In this document: positions 11,268 to 22,729 of the stretch, piece by piece
Layout of the letters: each line of letters opens with the position of its first letter
How positions within the stretch are numbered: the stretch's first letter is position 1
Source of the DNA: Spongilla lacustris
Lineage: Eukaryota; Porifera; Demospongiae; Spongillida; Spongillidae
Reading direction: 5' to 3'
Length of the DNA: 64,000 nucleotides
NCBI GenBank assembly: GCA_949361645.1
Contig: OX442428.1
Span: 1,316,084-1,380,083 of the forward strand
Program-made: the position numbers and the translations under genes
The notes under the pieces: model-generated
The model's database searches: none
What the model was told of the DNA's origin: nothing
The model's input: the letters and a program-made list of their open reading frames with translations, nothing else

Positions 11268-12600
11268 GGTTGCTGACCCTGGGGCCCGGGCCGCCCTGCA
11301 TAACAAATGGTCAGTTGTTTTGTTTTGATATTGCGCATGCTGGTGCAATATATACGTATGCGTTCCGTACGGTAAAATCATGCCTGTACCGAAGTATAAT
11401 GGGCAGAACGCTCATTTATAGTACGTTGGCACGAGTGCTAAGATCCACAATTTTTCAGGATATAGATTGACAAGCTTGGGAGTTTTGGCGGTAGAGACAC
11501 ATCTAGCTAAGACTATAAATTAGGATGCTGTTATTGAGCACTATTTCAGACAGTGGGACAGATTATCTGCGCAAGTATCATGCACGTTACCATGGGAACA
11601 TATATGTAATGATGCACTAATGCTGCAAACGTTGAAACAATGTATACATATGCTGTTCAACGTCTATAGCTTTACTAGAGTGCAGGTATGCCAAATTTGC
11701 GTTACCCGGCCTAGCTTGGGCAGCGTTCGTTCCCCACGAGTAATCTCTTGATCATTATATATATCACCGAGTAAAAATTGACGTAGGCCTATACGGTATG
11801 GCTACATGTATAGCTGGGCATGCGCACAATGCGGCCTCGAGGCCAGTATTATTACTATAGTCTATAATATACTAATTAAATATGTTACACCGGGATAATT
11901 TCGCCGCGTGAACTAAAGGCAAATGAATTAGTTAAAAAAAAAAATCTGACCAATAAGACCAAAGCGATATTTCTTCCCCTTTAAAACAATCACGCGGTAA
12001 GTTGTTTTAATTTTTGTCGCGCGAGCAACGACAGTTTAATAAAATAATATTGTTAAATATGTTACACCGGTATGATTTCGCCGCGTGAACTAATTAAAGG
12101 CAAGTGAATAGTTAAAAAAATAAGACCAATAAGACCAAAGAGATATTTTTCCCCCCCAGCCGGCTGTATGTCCCAATGGGGGCTATTATGAGGCCCGTAA
12201 AGACCATTTAGCCCTGGGGCCCGTGCCGGCTCTCGACGGCCCTGTAAAAACCATCCTGGAATTGAACGTCCAGGGTGGGAATAGTCCATGTTGTTCTACC
12301 CTGGTTTTGTCGAACAAAACACATGTTTTCTACCCTGGTTTTGTCGAACAAAACACATGTTGTTCTACCCTGGTTTTGTCGAACAAAACCCATGTTGTTC
12401 TACCCTGGTTTTGTCGAACAAAACCCTCGTTGAATATGAATATAATTATAAACCGATTTTTATTTGACAGGGCCATATCTCTTCCCACCCTGGACGCTCA
12501 ATCCCAGGATGGTTTTTACGCTATTTGCTTCATTCCAGGATGGGTTTTTGTTAAAAACCAGCCTAAAAATCCAGGCTGGACGTTTATAACTTTTCCCTGT
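11140..12600. mobile_element. Composite non-autonomous DNA transposon with long inverted termini
   Basis: The left end (ACAGGAAAAAGTTATAAACG, then TCCAGCCTGG) is mirrored at the right end (CCAGGCTGGACG, then TTTATAACTTTTCCCTGT), and the arms continue for about 80 bp. Inside lie a poly-G run (about 11238-11266) and two direct copies of a ~100-bp segment (about 11878-11970 and 12055-12155; shared TATGTTACACCGG and CGCCGCGTGAACTAA). There is also a second inverted pair (12245-12284 and 12481-12520) enclosing a short tandem array. No transposase frame is seen. A segment at 12165-12240 recurs at 41650-41720, so an internal module is interspersed. Borders are by eye; I could not settle the target-site duplication. 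Confidence 0.75.
12284..12425. repeat. Four ~33-bp tandem units inside the transposon
   Basis: Four units of about 32-35 bp contain TACCCTGGTTTTGTCGAACA followed by AAACACATGTTG. They lie between inverted copies of a CCATCCTGG...CGTCCAGGGTGGGAA segment. The TTTTGTCGAACAAAAC core is itself close to palindromic. Confidence 0.9.
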
Positions 12601-12867
12601 GGATGAAAACATCAACTGCGACGATCCTTTTCCAGTTTTCCTCCGTGTGCACATTTCCAGCCCTCAACAAATAGGGGTGTAGAATAATGATACATGCTAC
12701 GGGCGTGTGTGCATGGCCATATAGGTCCAAACAATGCATTGTGCCATTTTAGGGGGGCTGGAATGCTGGCGCCCAAACACCCAGATCGAATGACGTCACT
12801 AAGACTTAGCGGATTGCACTAGATCATGTGACTACATTTTGCGAAATTATACGTGTACGTATAGGTC

Positions 12868-13920
12868 ATGTTCTGTCCACTGGTGAGTATATATTTTTAT
12901 TGTGTGATCATCAACGATTCCATCGATCAATAACAGGTCCCTTTCGCGCTATTTGCAACTGCTTTCTTCGGGAATGCTGGGGCCCAAACACCCAGCAGCT
13001 GCACCACAGGACCGACGTGCCCGTTCAGCGCACCGTTCCAACCAGTGACCATTACAACGAACAATACGTACCGCTATGTTTCCACCACGGGCTGTCCTCC
13101 GTTCAACAATCCCGGCTGGCACAATCCCAACGCGGCTTGCATGGCGCAACCACCCATAGTTTTTCAGTTGCCGCTTACTCCAGTTTACGCCGCTCAACCG
13201 ATTTCGGTTGGTCAACAGGCCAGCGTTTACAAAGGGGTCACTTACCTTCAAAACAACCCCGCCCCTCAACTCGGGGTACTGGGCGTGTTCATAAATGGTG
13301 TGAGGATATTCGGATTTGGATCTCCTTGCGGATACAGTTCGACGTGCCCATCTACAGATCCGAGCGCACCAACGAATTACGTCGATGCCGTGCAATCGGA
13401 AGGACATACAACGGACAGCTGCGGAGGTCATGCCGATCCACAATACCACTACCACATCCACTCGGGCTTGGGAATCAACAGCACTAGCCAACGGTTAGCC
13501 TGCAATCTCACAGCGGACGTCCCGGGACAACACTCACAGCTTCTCGGGTGGATGATCGACGGGTTCGGCATGTACGGTCGCTACTCCCTTGGCGGTCAGG
13601 TACCCACCCAACTAGATTCCTGCCACGGGCACACCCACAACATCAGTGGTGTTCCCACCTACCACTATCACCTCCCCGACGCCTTCCCTTGGACCATAGG
13701 GTGCTTCAAGGGGTGTCCCTTAGGTGTAAACAACCCGTCATTTAACTCCTTGAGTTCTGTGTACCAGTGTCCCGCAGGACTGAGCACCGACCCTTCTCCT
13801 GTCTACGAGACGGACCCCGGTGCTAGTAACAGTGTGGTTGGAGCACAGAGCAGCTTACATGTAATGGCAGCAACCAGCCTGATACTGCCTGTGGTATGTA
13901 TTAGTCTAATGTTTAGCTGA
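12868..13920 (+). CDS. Secreted YHYH-domain protein, short copy
   Basis: Two exons, 12868-12882 and 12937-13920, with a 54-bp intron (GTGAGT donor) give 332 residues. The signal peptide (MFCPLVPFALFATAFFGNAGA) spans the exon junction. The body is nearly identical to the gene at 6429, with both YHYH motifs, the CHGHTH motif and the same hydrophobic tail, but lacks the 15-residue repeat stalk. Residues flanking the missing stalk join cleanly (DPGAS-NSVVGAQ), so either repeats expanded in the left copy or were lost here. Predicted extracellular; the metal-binding idea rests only on the histidine motifs. Confidence 0.85.
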
Positions 13921-14928
13921 TTTGAGTTTCTGACTGGAGTAGATTTTCTCTGGGTTTTTTTTTTTTCCTCCTTCTGTTTTATTTTTGTGTGTGTGTTTCA
14001 GATGAATAACATGTGTATTTATAAATTTAAAAATAATATATCATCGCTTGGGGTGGCTGTGTTGTTGTTTGACTTCTGTGTGCTTTGTAAGTTCTGCTAT
14101 TTTTATGTCCTTGATTTTAACCAAGTGCTCCAAACGAGTAATTTTCATGTGCAACAGCTGCAGAGAAGAGAAATGTATAAAAGCAGTTCTATGATTAACG
14201 GAATACATGTAGTCTTTACAAAGGACGATCCAGAGAGAAGTAGGCTTATATTAACTCTACCTCACTCTTAACCACTCCACCCAAATCGCCCCCACATATC
14301 GAGCTTTAGGGTTGTAGAACGTAAGTACAACTGATTATGTACATAATGGCATTAATTTATACAGTAACTGTACTACAAATAATCAGCGGTGTGCATGGTC
14401 TGTATTATGCAACAGTATTTCGGTTAAAAACAAATTCATTACATAGAGCCTAAAATCCCAATGCTAAAATGAACAAAAATAAAAATTGAGTTTTGCTATT
14501 ATTTTATGTGGGTCTTGATTTAGTTCATTAAACATACACATGCTTAGGGAGGCACCCAAAGTGAAACAAAATCCCTCCTCCTCCTCCTCCTCCTCCCCAT
14601 CCATTCCCAACAAGCAAAATACACTTAGGATTATATTGCACAAGATTTGGGAAACTTTTTTACTACTGTCCAAGAATAAATGACGGGAGACAAAATACCA
14701 TAGATTACCATAGTTCTGGTATTTCCTTTTCGCCCACCCACAGGACCACCCCATACCAAGTGTGTGCCATCTTCCTCAAGGTACTGTGCACACTTGTACC
14801 ATCAACTTGACAATACATTTTCTTCTTGATACAAAATTTATGATGTGCTTAAAATGTCCCTTTACTGTTTACATCCACAGGGTCCCAAATAATTTCCATC
14901 TGACATGAAAATCTGCACACAGGCAATC

Positions 14929-17185
14929 CTAAGTTTTGTGTTGCAACACTAATGCCTTGACATTCATACACGACATTCCATCTAGTGCAGCTACACCATG
15001 CAGCAGAGGCAGACCACTAACCTGTATGGTTTCTTGGTACTCCATCAGCTTCTGCTCAGTTTCTGCCCGCCTTATTGCTGCATTAGCACTCCCGTCCACA
15101 CCACCACTCTTACCCTTCTTGAGCCCAACCTGCTCGTAGGTAGCAGGGATCTCTGCGGCATTCCTGAGGGGAAGATGATTATCCGATGAGTAGTGTGAGG
15201 TGGTGGCTGCAAAGCTCTCAAGCACTGACCGGGAGTAGTTTGATTTCACCAGGTTTGGGAGCTTTGTAAGCTTGCTATTGGGGAGACTCTTGTAGCCTTG
15301 CTGAGGTGCAATGAGTGATGGGAGGGTGTGGGGAGGAGGAGGAGGAGGAGGGTTGTTGGTTCTGTGCTTCAAGTGGTTTGGGATGGGGAGGCGAGATGCA
15401 ACATGTTGGATGCTAGGTGCATTCTCAGCAGAGGTGCTGGAGTAGTGAAAGTGAAAGTCGCTTGTACTTGGCTGCACTGCAGGACCTGGGTGTCTGTAAA
15501 GGTTCTGTGAAGGTGTGGCGAGTGGATCATTGACACATTCTGTTTTATAAAGCTTATATTAATTAGGCCTTGTAACACTACATGTATTAGGCCCTGTAAC
15601 ACTACATGCATTAGGCCCTGTAACACTACATGCATTATGTTAACACTATAGCTACATTCATTAGGCCCTGTAACACTACATGCATTAGGCCCTGTAACAC
15701 TACACACATAGTAACACAACATGCATAGTAACATGTACATGTAACAATACAATAGCTGTAACGTTTGGTCAGCAATATATTCCATGCACACAGCACACGG
15801 CTTCATGAATAACCTTGCAGAAGTTATGCGGATATGCCATAAACAGGTGACAACATGACACCCAGAGCATTTGCACTTGTAACAAGCTTGCGAATTTAAA
15901 TCCCATTAGCTTCACTGCGTGTAAAGTGAATGTTTACCTCATCCAGTGCTCTCCCATTAGGAAAGTCAGAGACAAGCTGAGCAGGATCATACAACCCATC
16001 CTGCAGATGCATATTGGAATATAGATCTTCTGTTGTCACACTTTCCAGCCTTGAATGGTTTGTCAGATACAACTCCATCTAGTGTTGCATTGTAAAAAAA
16101 AAAAAAAAAATCATAAAACTCAGGCTCAGTATTCACGACCTGTCTACGGAAAGGGTCCTCCTGTCTTGTGCATGTATCTTGCATGAGTAGCATTGTAGGA
16201 CTCGATGCATGCCTGCATGGACAATTACCGCCACACTTCAGACACTGTCACTTTTCAGCCACACGTTTGACAACGGAGGCTAAACGATATCATTACCTTG
16301 CTTTGGATACACCATGATGCATTTATATACAAAAGGAAATATTAATATCACATTATGGAATTATCCTGGAAATACATTTGACCATATAGATGTACATGTA
16401 CACAAAAGGTGATTTGGGCATCATATTGGGTTTGTTTAACAGTCCCAATTGATGGTAACTAAGTGCCCATGGGGAGCAGAATACAGAAATGCAGAGGGAC
16501 TCACCCTTCCCTTGAGGACATGAAGTATGTATTCAACCACCCCTGGCTTGCTGGTAACCACACCTTGCAGAAGGTCATCAGGTACAGAGAGACCCAATTT
16601 TGAAAAAACCTTCCCTAGTAAAAGAAGAAAGGATGTAATTGCAATAGCTGTTGCCAACTGCATACTTCTTTTAAAGGATCTAAACAGCCAAACCATCTCC
16701 CACTTCTCATGCCTAATTTGCCTACTGTTGAGTGTTCGCCAGTTTTCCATCTTCTGTGGTGACGAGCTGGCAGGGGAGTAGTTGTGAAGTTCCACCAGCT
16801 TTGGCAAGAAGTGATGGACCACCTCAGCAATCAGCACTGGATCATCGCGTGTGTGTGTTCGTGTTGCGGGGGAAGGTGGTGAGATGGGGGGAGGTGTTAA
16901 ATCATAGATAGTTTTTTTTTCAAATTTCAAAAAATAGTATTGTTTTCCTTTAATACTATTTGGGATTTATATTGCGATCTGCAATTATGACGTTGCCTTG
17001 AACGCTTATGTGCAGTGCCCAATGATTTGGTGGCTATGCAGCACTCACTGCCTCACTTCCATTCGCTCACACCTCGTACCTCCATCGCTGAAATCTCTGG
17101 CAATGCTCTTCTTTTGCCTGGACAGTGGAATCTCGTCTATCCACGCATACGTGGCCTGAAGCTCTTCCTCGCTTAACTCTGTCAT
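14929..17185 (-). CDS. SPEF1: SPEF1/CLAMP-like calponin-homology protein
   Basis: Five exons join in phase: 17185-17080, 16836-16726, 16614-16505, 16078-15938 and 15504-15022. The assembled N-terminus is the SPEF1-type CH domain: ATYAWIDEIPLSRQKKSIAR, DFSDG, VLIAEVVHHFLPKLVELHNY, QKMENWRTLN, LSVPDDLL and PGVVEYILH. SPEF1 binds and bundles microtubules in cilia and flagella. The remainder (about 200 residues) is proline-rich, with a short charged helix (RRAETEQKLMEYQETIQ) at the end of exon 5. The 3' end is unresolved. Either the GTTAGT donor after 15022 is used to reach an unseen exon, or the frame reads on to a stop at 14929. The usual C-terminal coiled coil is not obvious. A truncated copy lies at 9366-10034. 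The gene is divergent from the SDF2-like gene. Confidence 0.85.
15575..15705. repeat. 24-bp minisatellite in SPEF1 intron 4
   Basis: About five to six copies of AGGCCCTGTAACACTACATG plus CATT, interrupted once. It is absent from the left duplicate because that region is deleted there. Confidence 0.9.
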
Positions 17186-17366
17186 CCAATACAATATTTC
17201 AGCATATAAAGTGCTTGTGTTCCGCCGAACGTTACCATGGTAGCACGAGGTAACTTGTCTAATATAAGGCGCGCTGTTGTAAAATTTAATAATAAGAATA
17301 ATAATTAAAATACAATTATCAATTGTTTTCTTTTAAACATACTAGTATAGAGGTTTAGGCCGGGGC
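17186..17366. promoter_or_regulatory. Compact divergent promoter region, SPEF1-like / SDF2-like
   Basis: The two start codons lie 181 bp apart on opposite strands, so the upstream regions overlap and a shared promoter is likely. I see AT-rich sequence around 17285-17335 but no clear TATA or Inr motif. Confidence 0.5.
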
Positions 17367-18938
17367 ATGTCTGTCACAAAAGCTGCTTGTTTTATTGTGA
17401 CACTGCTGATTGCTTCTTCGGCTACCGTCGTACTGTCAGCGGGTGAGAAGTTTGGTTGCACGTGTGTTAGTTGATTGGGCCCTTAATACGTTTCTCGATA
17501 CCACGTTACCCCCAGGGTTTCAATCAGTTACGTGTGGTTCAGTTCTTAAGCTCATCAACCCTCACTTTAACGTACGACTACATTCACACGATGTCAAGTA
17601 TGGTTCCGGCAGCGCTCAACAGGTACGTACGCAGCTGGCGAGAAGATCTAGCACACGTTTCAGCATAGCCAGGGCTGGCGGAGGTATATAGTGGCGTACG
17701 CTGTGCCTGTCGGGTCAGCATGAAAAAGCCAACGACTGATTTCGGAGGGAATTATTCTAATTAATGCCTCTTGTTTTTATTGTCCTGTAGAGTGTAACGG
17801 GAGTGACTCAAGCGGACGATGTGAACAGTTACTGGGTGCTTAAAGGAGCGTACTCAAAGCAGTGCCCTAGAGGGTACGTTCATCGGGGAAATATAAATGC
17901 TTGAATACAGTACTTTTGAACAGGGAAAACACCTCTTCCAGCCACTGTCGGAAGTTTGTGTTGGTAACAGTCCCGATAGTTCTGGGGTAGTAGAAAATAA
18001 AAAAATAGAGAGCAACAGCAAAAAGTTTCCTTGTGGATGGAAATTGAAAGTTTTTTTTCCATACAAAAAATGCAGCAGTGTGTTTAGGTAATTATGCCTG
18101 TGCATTGTTGTGCTGACCTTCGTTTCCCCTTGTACCCCTTTGCTGGTTCCCTTCTTCTGCGTACAGTTAAAGTTAATCCCCCTTCCATTAAAATTAGCAG
18201 CTTTGTTATCTTGTCACTTGTTCCAGCGCTCCTGTGAAGTGTGGCTTCACCATTCGTCTGCAGCACCTGAGCACGCATCTCTTCCTGCACAGCCACCATT
18301 TTTCCTCTCCCCTCTCAAACAACCAGGAAGTAAGCTGCTTTGGAGATGGGGCAGGTGGCAGTGACTCAGGTGAGTGGAATTTGTGCACCTGGGCATGCAC
18401 TACCTTGATCTGTACACATTGAGGCAGGAGGCATCAGAGCTATTGTATGTATATACAGCATTGAGACAAGTCTGAATGCATCAGAACTATTGTATGTATA
18501 TACTCCAATGTATCAGAACTAGTATATGCATACAACCAATGCATCAGAACTATTATGTAGTATATAGAGCATTGAGACCTATGTATACTGTCTACAGGTG
18601 ACAATTGGATTGTAGAGTGCTCATCTGAGTACTGGAGACGAGATGAAAATATCAGATTAAAGCATGCTGACACAGGAATGTAAGTAACCTGTTCATCGAT
18701 CAGATTTCACTGTGTGTGATATGAAATATCGTGTCTGTTGGAATCATCAGCTTCGAAGTAACCTAAGTCCATTTATTGCAAAAGAAAATTAGTTGAGGTG
18801 ATTTTGTATTTGACCTTTGTTATTCAGGTATCTGCAAGCTAGTCCTCAGACCTATGGTCGTCCAATTAATGGGCAGCGGGAGGTGTGTGCTGCTTCAGGA
18901 AAGTCACCTCAGAACCTCTGGAAGACAATGGTGGGCTG

Positions 18939-18939
<1 letters not shown>
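17367..18939 (+). CDS. SDF2: SDF2/SDF2L1-like MIR-domain protein
   Basis: Six exons: 17367-17442, 17516-17622, 17791-17873, 18227-18369, 18598-18679 and about 18828-18939 give about 200 residues, the family's usual length. The signal peptide is MSVTKAACFIVTLLIASSAT-VVLSA. Three MIR repeats follow. Hallmark segments are VTCGSVLKLIN, NVRLHSHDVKYGSGSAQQSV, TGVTQADDVNSYW, VKCGFTIRLQHL, HSHHFSSPLSNNQEVSCFG and YLQASPQTYGRPINGQREV. SDF2-type proteins act in the ER lumen with DnaJB11/ERdj3 in protein quality control. The frame ends WKTMVG-stop just before a TG array, without an obvious C-terminal ER-retrieval signal. An alternative is splicing at ATG|GTGGGC to a short exon near 19190. Confidence 0.9.
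18440..18560. repeat. Degenerate ~25-60-bp repeats in an SDF2 intron
   Basis: Three to four imperfect copies of GCATCAGAACTATTGTATGT with intervening GAGCATTGAGAC segments lie between exons 4 and 5. Confidence 0.7.
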
Positions 18940-18941
<2 letters not shown>

Positions 18942-19027
<86 letters not shown>

Positions 19028-19085
19028 ATGTGTGTGTACATGTGTGTGTTTGTGTGTGTATGTTGTGTGTATGTTGTGTGTGTCT
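18942..19085. repeat. (TG)n microsatellite
   Basis: Pure TG to about 19024, then interrupted by TACATG and TATGT units. It follows directly after the SDF2-like stop codon, so it lies in the 3' UTR or a terminal intron. Confidence 0.95.
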
Positions 19086-20908
19086 ACATGTGTGAGGGAG
19101 AAAGCTCGCATAATTACACTCTCATTGGCTAAACACTCTTTTTGCTGTCTTTTCAATTTCTTCTTTAATTCTGCATCATACCCTGCTGTAGCGTCCTCCT
19201 AACCCTTAATTAAGCTGCTGTGGCACACATTGCTCTTTACCTGTCGTGCATTTTTATTTATTTTTTAATTTTTTGGATGTTTTATTTGTTGATTATATGA
19301 AGGGGACCTAATAAGATCTTGTAGATAATGGAACAATTTATCGTGTATTGTTTTGTAATAACATTAATTTAACTATCACTGCCTGTTACACTTGTAATTA
19401 GATCCATTGGTCCATCTACTAAAGGCCATTCCATCCACTTCTACTCAATTTGTCTATGCAAGAAAAGAAAAAAACTATGTATACTTATTTGGTAGTCCTA
19501 GGCCGCCTAAAGCTGCTGCTTGTAGGTTCCTCAAGTTGGCATTTATTTTATTTGTGGCATTTTAGGAATTTATTAGTTTTGTGTCGTGTTCCCCCATCTT
19601 AAGGAGCTATGATATGGGATGTGTCCATGCCACTGTCATGAATATCATAATCAAAAATCAAGTTTAATATACACCTTGTAGTGGATAATAATTAGGAAAT
19701 TGAAATAAGCCACATGGTTACGGGGTGATTGTTACACTGCTGAAGGGAGCATTGGGCTGGTCCATGTGATGTGGTCATATGGTACACTGCTGAAGGGAGC
19801 ATTGGGCTGGTCCATGTGATGTGGTCATATGGTACACTGCTGAAGGGAGCATTGGGCTGGTCCATGTGATGTGGTCATATGGTACACTGCTGAAGGGAGC
19901 ATTGGGCTGGTCCATGTGTACATGTAGGCTGAGTATGGAATGTGCCTTCTTTTGACACGAATCTGTGAACCATTTTGAAGGGAAAGTATTGTTTTATTGG
20001 TAAAAGTTGTACATTCCACTTATGTGAACCTCACTACCAAGTGTTTCAATTTTGAGAACATCCTTCAAAAAGAAACGACAACATTTAAAAGATGTATTTT
20101 GGTGTAGTCACTCCAGCCTCTAAACGACTCTGCTCTATTGTCCTTTGATCTCGATGACTGGTCTGGTCTGGTAGATGACTGTTTTACCACGTTGCACACG
20201 TTTCCTCATCTGTTTGGGCCAAAGCTTTAATCTTTAATCTGCGTAAAACGATCCTGAAATCAGGATCGGTAATATCACGGATAATTAATACTTCCATTTA
20301 TAACAACCATTGCAGTGAAAATTAACATAGAAACTCACCTAGGTTGAAGTATCACTCTGTTAAGACATGTATAACCATACCCAGCAGATGAGATGGCCAT
20401 TGAGCCATTGAGACCCACAAGATAATAACTGTGGAGTTCCCAGGCTATTCTCTAATGGAGATGCCTAGCAAAAAGGGGGTGATATAAAAAATGCTAAGTA
20501 AAATCTGCTCTCAAACAGCGCATTGGCGTGACTTATTGGTGGTCATACCTTGTAGAAATCAGCAGATAAATGCCCAGAATCAGACCCGCTCTTGCACTGG
20601 AGACCAACCCGTGTATGAAGTTATGCACCTATCAATGGTCTTCCCCACTCCCCCCCCCCCCCCCCAGTGCAGGCACTGATGGGGCTTTGGTGGGGGATTT
20701 GACAATTGTCGTTTTCAAATCCCACACCCCTGGGGCATTCTAGCCGTTAAAATCCCCCTACATACTATGTGGGGCAGCAGAAGAGACACCCGCATAAAAC
20801 TACCTGTGTCTTGCAGAACCATGAATAATTAAACATGACCATTGATAGTTGCATTACAGTTCAAACACAAATAACCACTGCCTGGAAAAGGAGGAGGGGG
20901 TGTCCCAC

Positions 20909-20953
<45 letters not shown>

Positions 20954-21160
20954 GTTTTCCAGTGTTTTCCCAGACCACAAGTTGACCCACTTTCTGCCTG
21001 GTCTTAGAGATAAGTGTAACATGTCCACTGAAAATAGCTTTGGTAACCCCAGAAATTCATGTACAGAGAAAAGGATGATTTCTGCAAAAGTTACTATAAG
21101 GATGTACTCCCAGAGTCCCAGTTACTGTAATCCACTCACACAGGCACCTCTAAATTTGTT
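19086..21160. repeat. Intergenic stretch with a 50-bp minisatellite, poly-C and CA runs
   Basis: Four near-identical 50-bp units (ACACTGCTGAAGGGAGCATT, then GGGCTGGTCCATGTGATGTG) lie at about 19731-19918. A poly-C run is at about 20650-20666 and a short CA array at 20911-20950. Between them I find no coding frame with conserved features. Confidence 0.8.
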
Positions 21161-21164
21161 GCAT

Positions 21165-21535
21165 TCCTCCCCTCTCATAGTTGCATTCCTCCCCCCTCTT
21201 AGTTGCATTCCTCCCCTCTCATAGTTGCATTCCTCCCCCCTCTTAGTTGCATTCCTCCCCTCTCATAGTTGCATTCCTCCCCTCTCTTAGTTGCATTCCT
21301 CCCCTCTCATAGTTGCATTCCTCCCCTCTCTTAGTTGCATTCCTCCCCTCTCTTAGTTGCATTCCTCCCCTCTCATAGTTGCATTCCTCCCCTCTCTTAG
21401 TTGCATTCCTCCCCTCTCTTAGTTGCATTCCTCCCCTCTCTTAGTTGCATTCCTCCCCTCTCTTAGTTGCATTCCTCCCCTCTCTTAGTTGCATTCCTCC
21501 CCTCTCTTAGTTGCATTCCTCCCCTCTCTTAGTTG
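21165..21535. repeat. 22-bp minisatellite
   Basis: About 17 tandem copies of AGTTGCATTCCTCCCCTCTC plus TT or AT. Alternating final dinucleotides form higher-order pairs in the first half and become uniform (TT) in the second half. Confidence 0.95.
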
Positions 21536-21564
21536 CTGCTCAAGGTTCCATTGTTACAATACAA

Positions 21565-21566
<2 letters not shown>

Positions 21567-21655
<89 letters not shown>
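21567..21655. repeat. (TG)n microsatellite
   Basis: Pure TG run immediately after the 22-bp minisatellite. Confidence 0.95.
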
Positions 21656-21656
<1 letters not shown>

Positions 21657-21959
21657 ATGTACTGGAGAAAATAAGATCAGCATTTTGATAAGATTAAATG
21701 TCTGTTGTGCCAACTAGAGAAATATTTCCCACACACCAACAAACACAACACACACACATACACACACACATCCCCTCCTCAAAGTAGCCCTCTGATGGAT
21801 GGTCCCTTATGAATGATGTCATTAAGGAAGGGGAGGGGAAGAGGAATCAACAAAAGTGGGGCACAAGATAATACCAACCTGCTGGGTTTTGCACTATTGT
21901 GCAAAACACCCGCCAATATATTCAATCAGGCACAAATTTGTCTTGTCCCAGTGGGTGGA

Positions 21960-22470
21960 TGTGTATACAGGATTATGCAGTGTGTGCAAGTGTATGTGTT
22001 AGTGCACAGGTGTGTGTGCCTCTGTGTATGGGTTTGTGCATGTGGGTGTGTGCATGTATGGGTGTGTGCATGTGTGTGTGTGTATGTGTGACTGGGCTGC
22101 TAACACAGGTGGTCATTTATGCACCTGTTGCTTGTGCTGTTGTGTACAGTTACAACCTGTATGTGGTGTGGTTAAGTATGTGTGGTGTGGTTTGAATTTT
22201 GTTGCACTACATGTATGGACTGTTAGTGGGTCTGTGTGGAGTGTGGTGGTGTTGTATGTATGAGTGGAATGATGTGTACATGTGCTGATGTGTGCATGTG
22301 CTGATATGTACATGTGCTTATGTGTACATGTGCTTATGTGTACATGTGCTTATGTGTACATGTGCTTATGTGTACATGTGCTTATGTGTACATGTGCTTA
22401 TGTGTACATGTGCTGATATGTACATGTGCTTATGTGTACATGTGCTTATGTGTACATGTGCTTCTTTGTT
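21960..22470. repeat. TG-rich low complexity and 16-bp minisatellite
   Basis: Irregular TGTG/TGCATG sequence gives way, from about 22270, to about twelve 16-bp units (GTGTACATGTGCTTAT). Each unit contains the palindrome TGTACA/ACATGT. No coding features. Confidence 0.9.
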
Positions 22471-22729
22471 GTGTTCACAGGAGGGTGTGTACATGGAACC
22501 AAGCAAGTCCCTGTAGGTGCTACTTTTTCTAATTATAAATATAAATATAAGTAAAAGACAGCTGGAATATGTTGTGAGCAAATCACTGTAACTGAATTGA
22601 ACATGCACACACACAGAGTGTATGCTTAATTGTCAATTTTCTTATTTTCATTGGAGTTTGCAAGTTACAACTACGATATGAGGACAGGTGTTTGCTTCTG
22701 GGGTGTGTTAGGTTGCATGATGACAGGCT

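Larger units (their letters stand above)
12868..16625. repeat. Right copy of the ~3.6-kb segmental duplication
   Basis: Partner of 6429-10045. It retains SPEF1 exon 5 (15504-15022), deleted in the left copy, and lacks the small insertion seen there near 8515-8590. Beyond about 16625 the two copies diverge abruptly, which marks the duplication border inside a SPEF1 intron. Confidence 0.9.
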
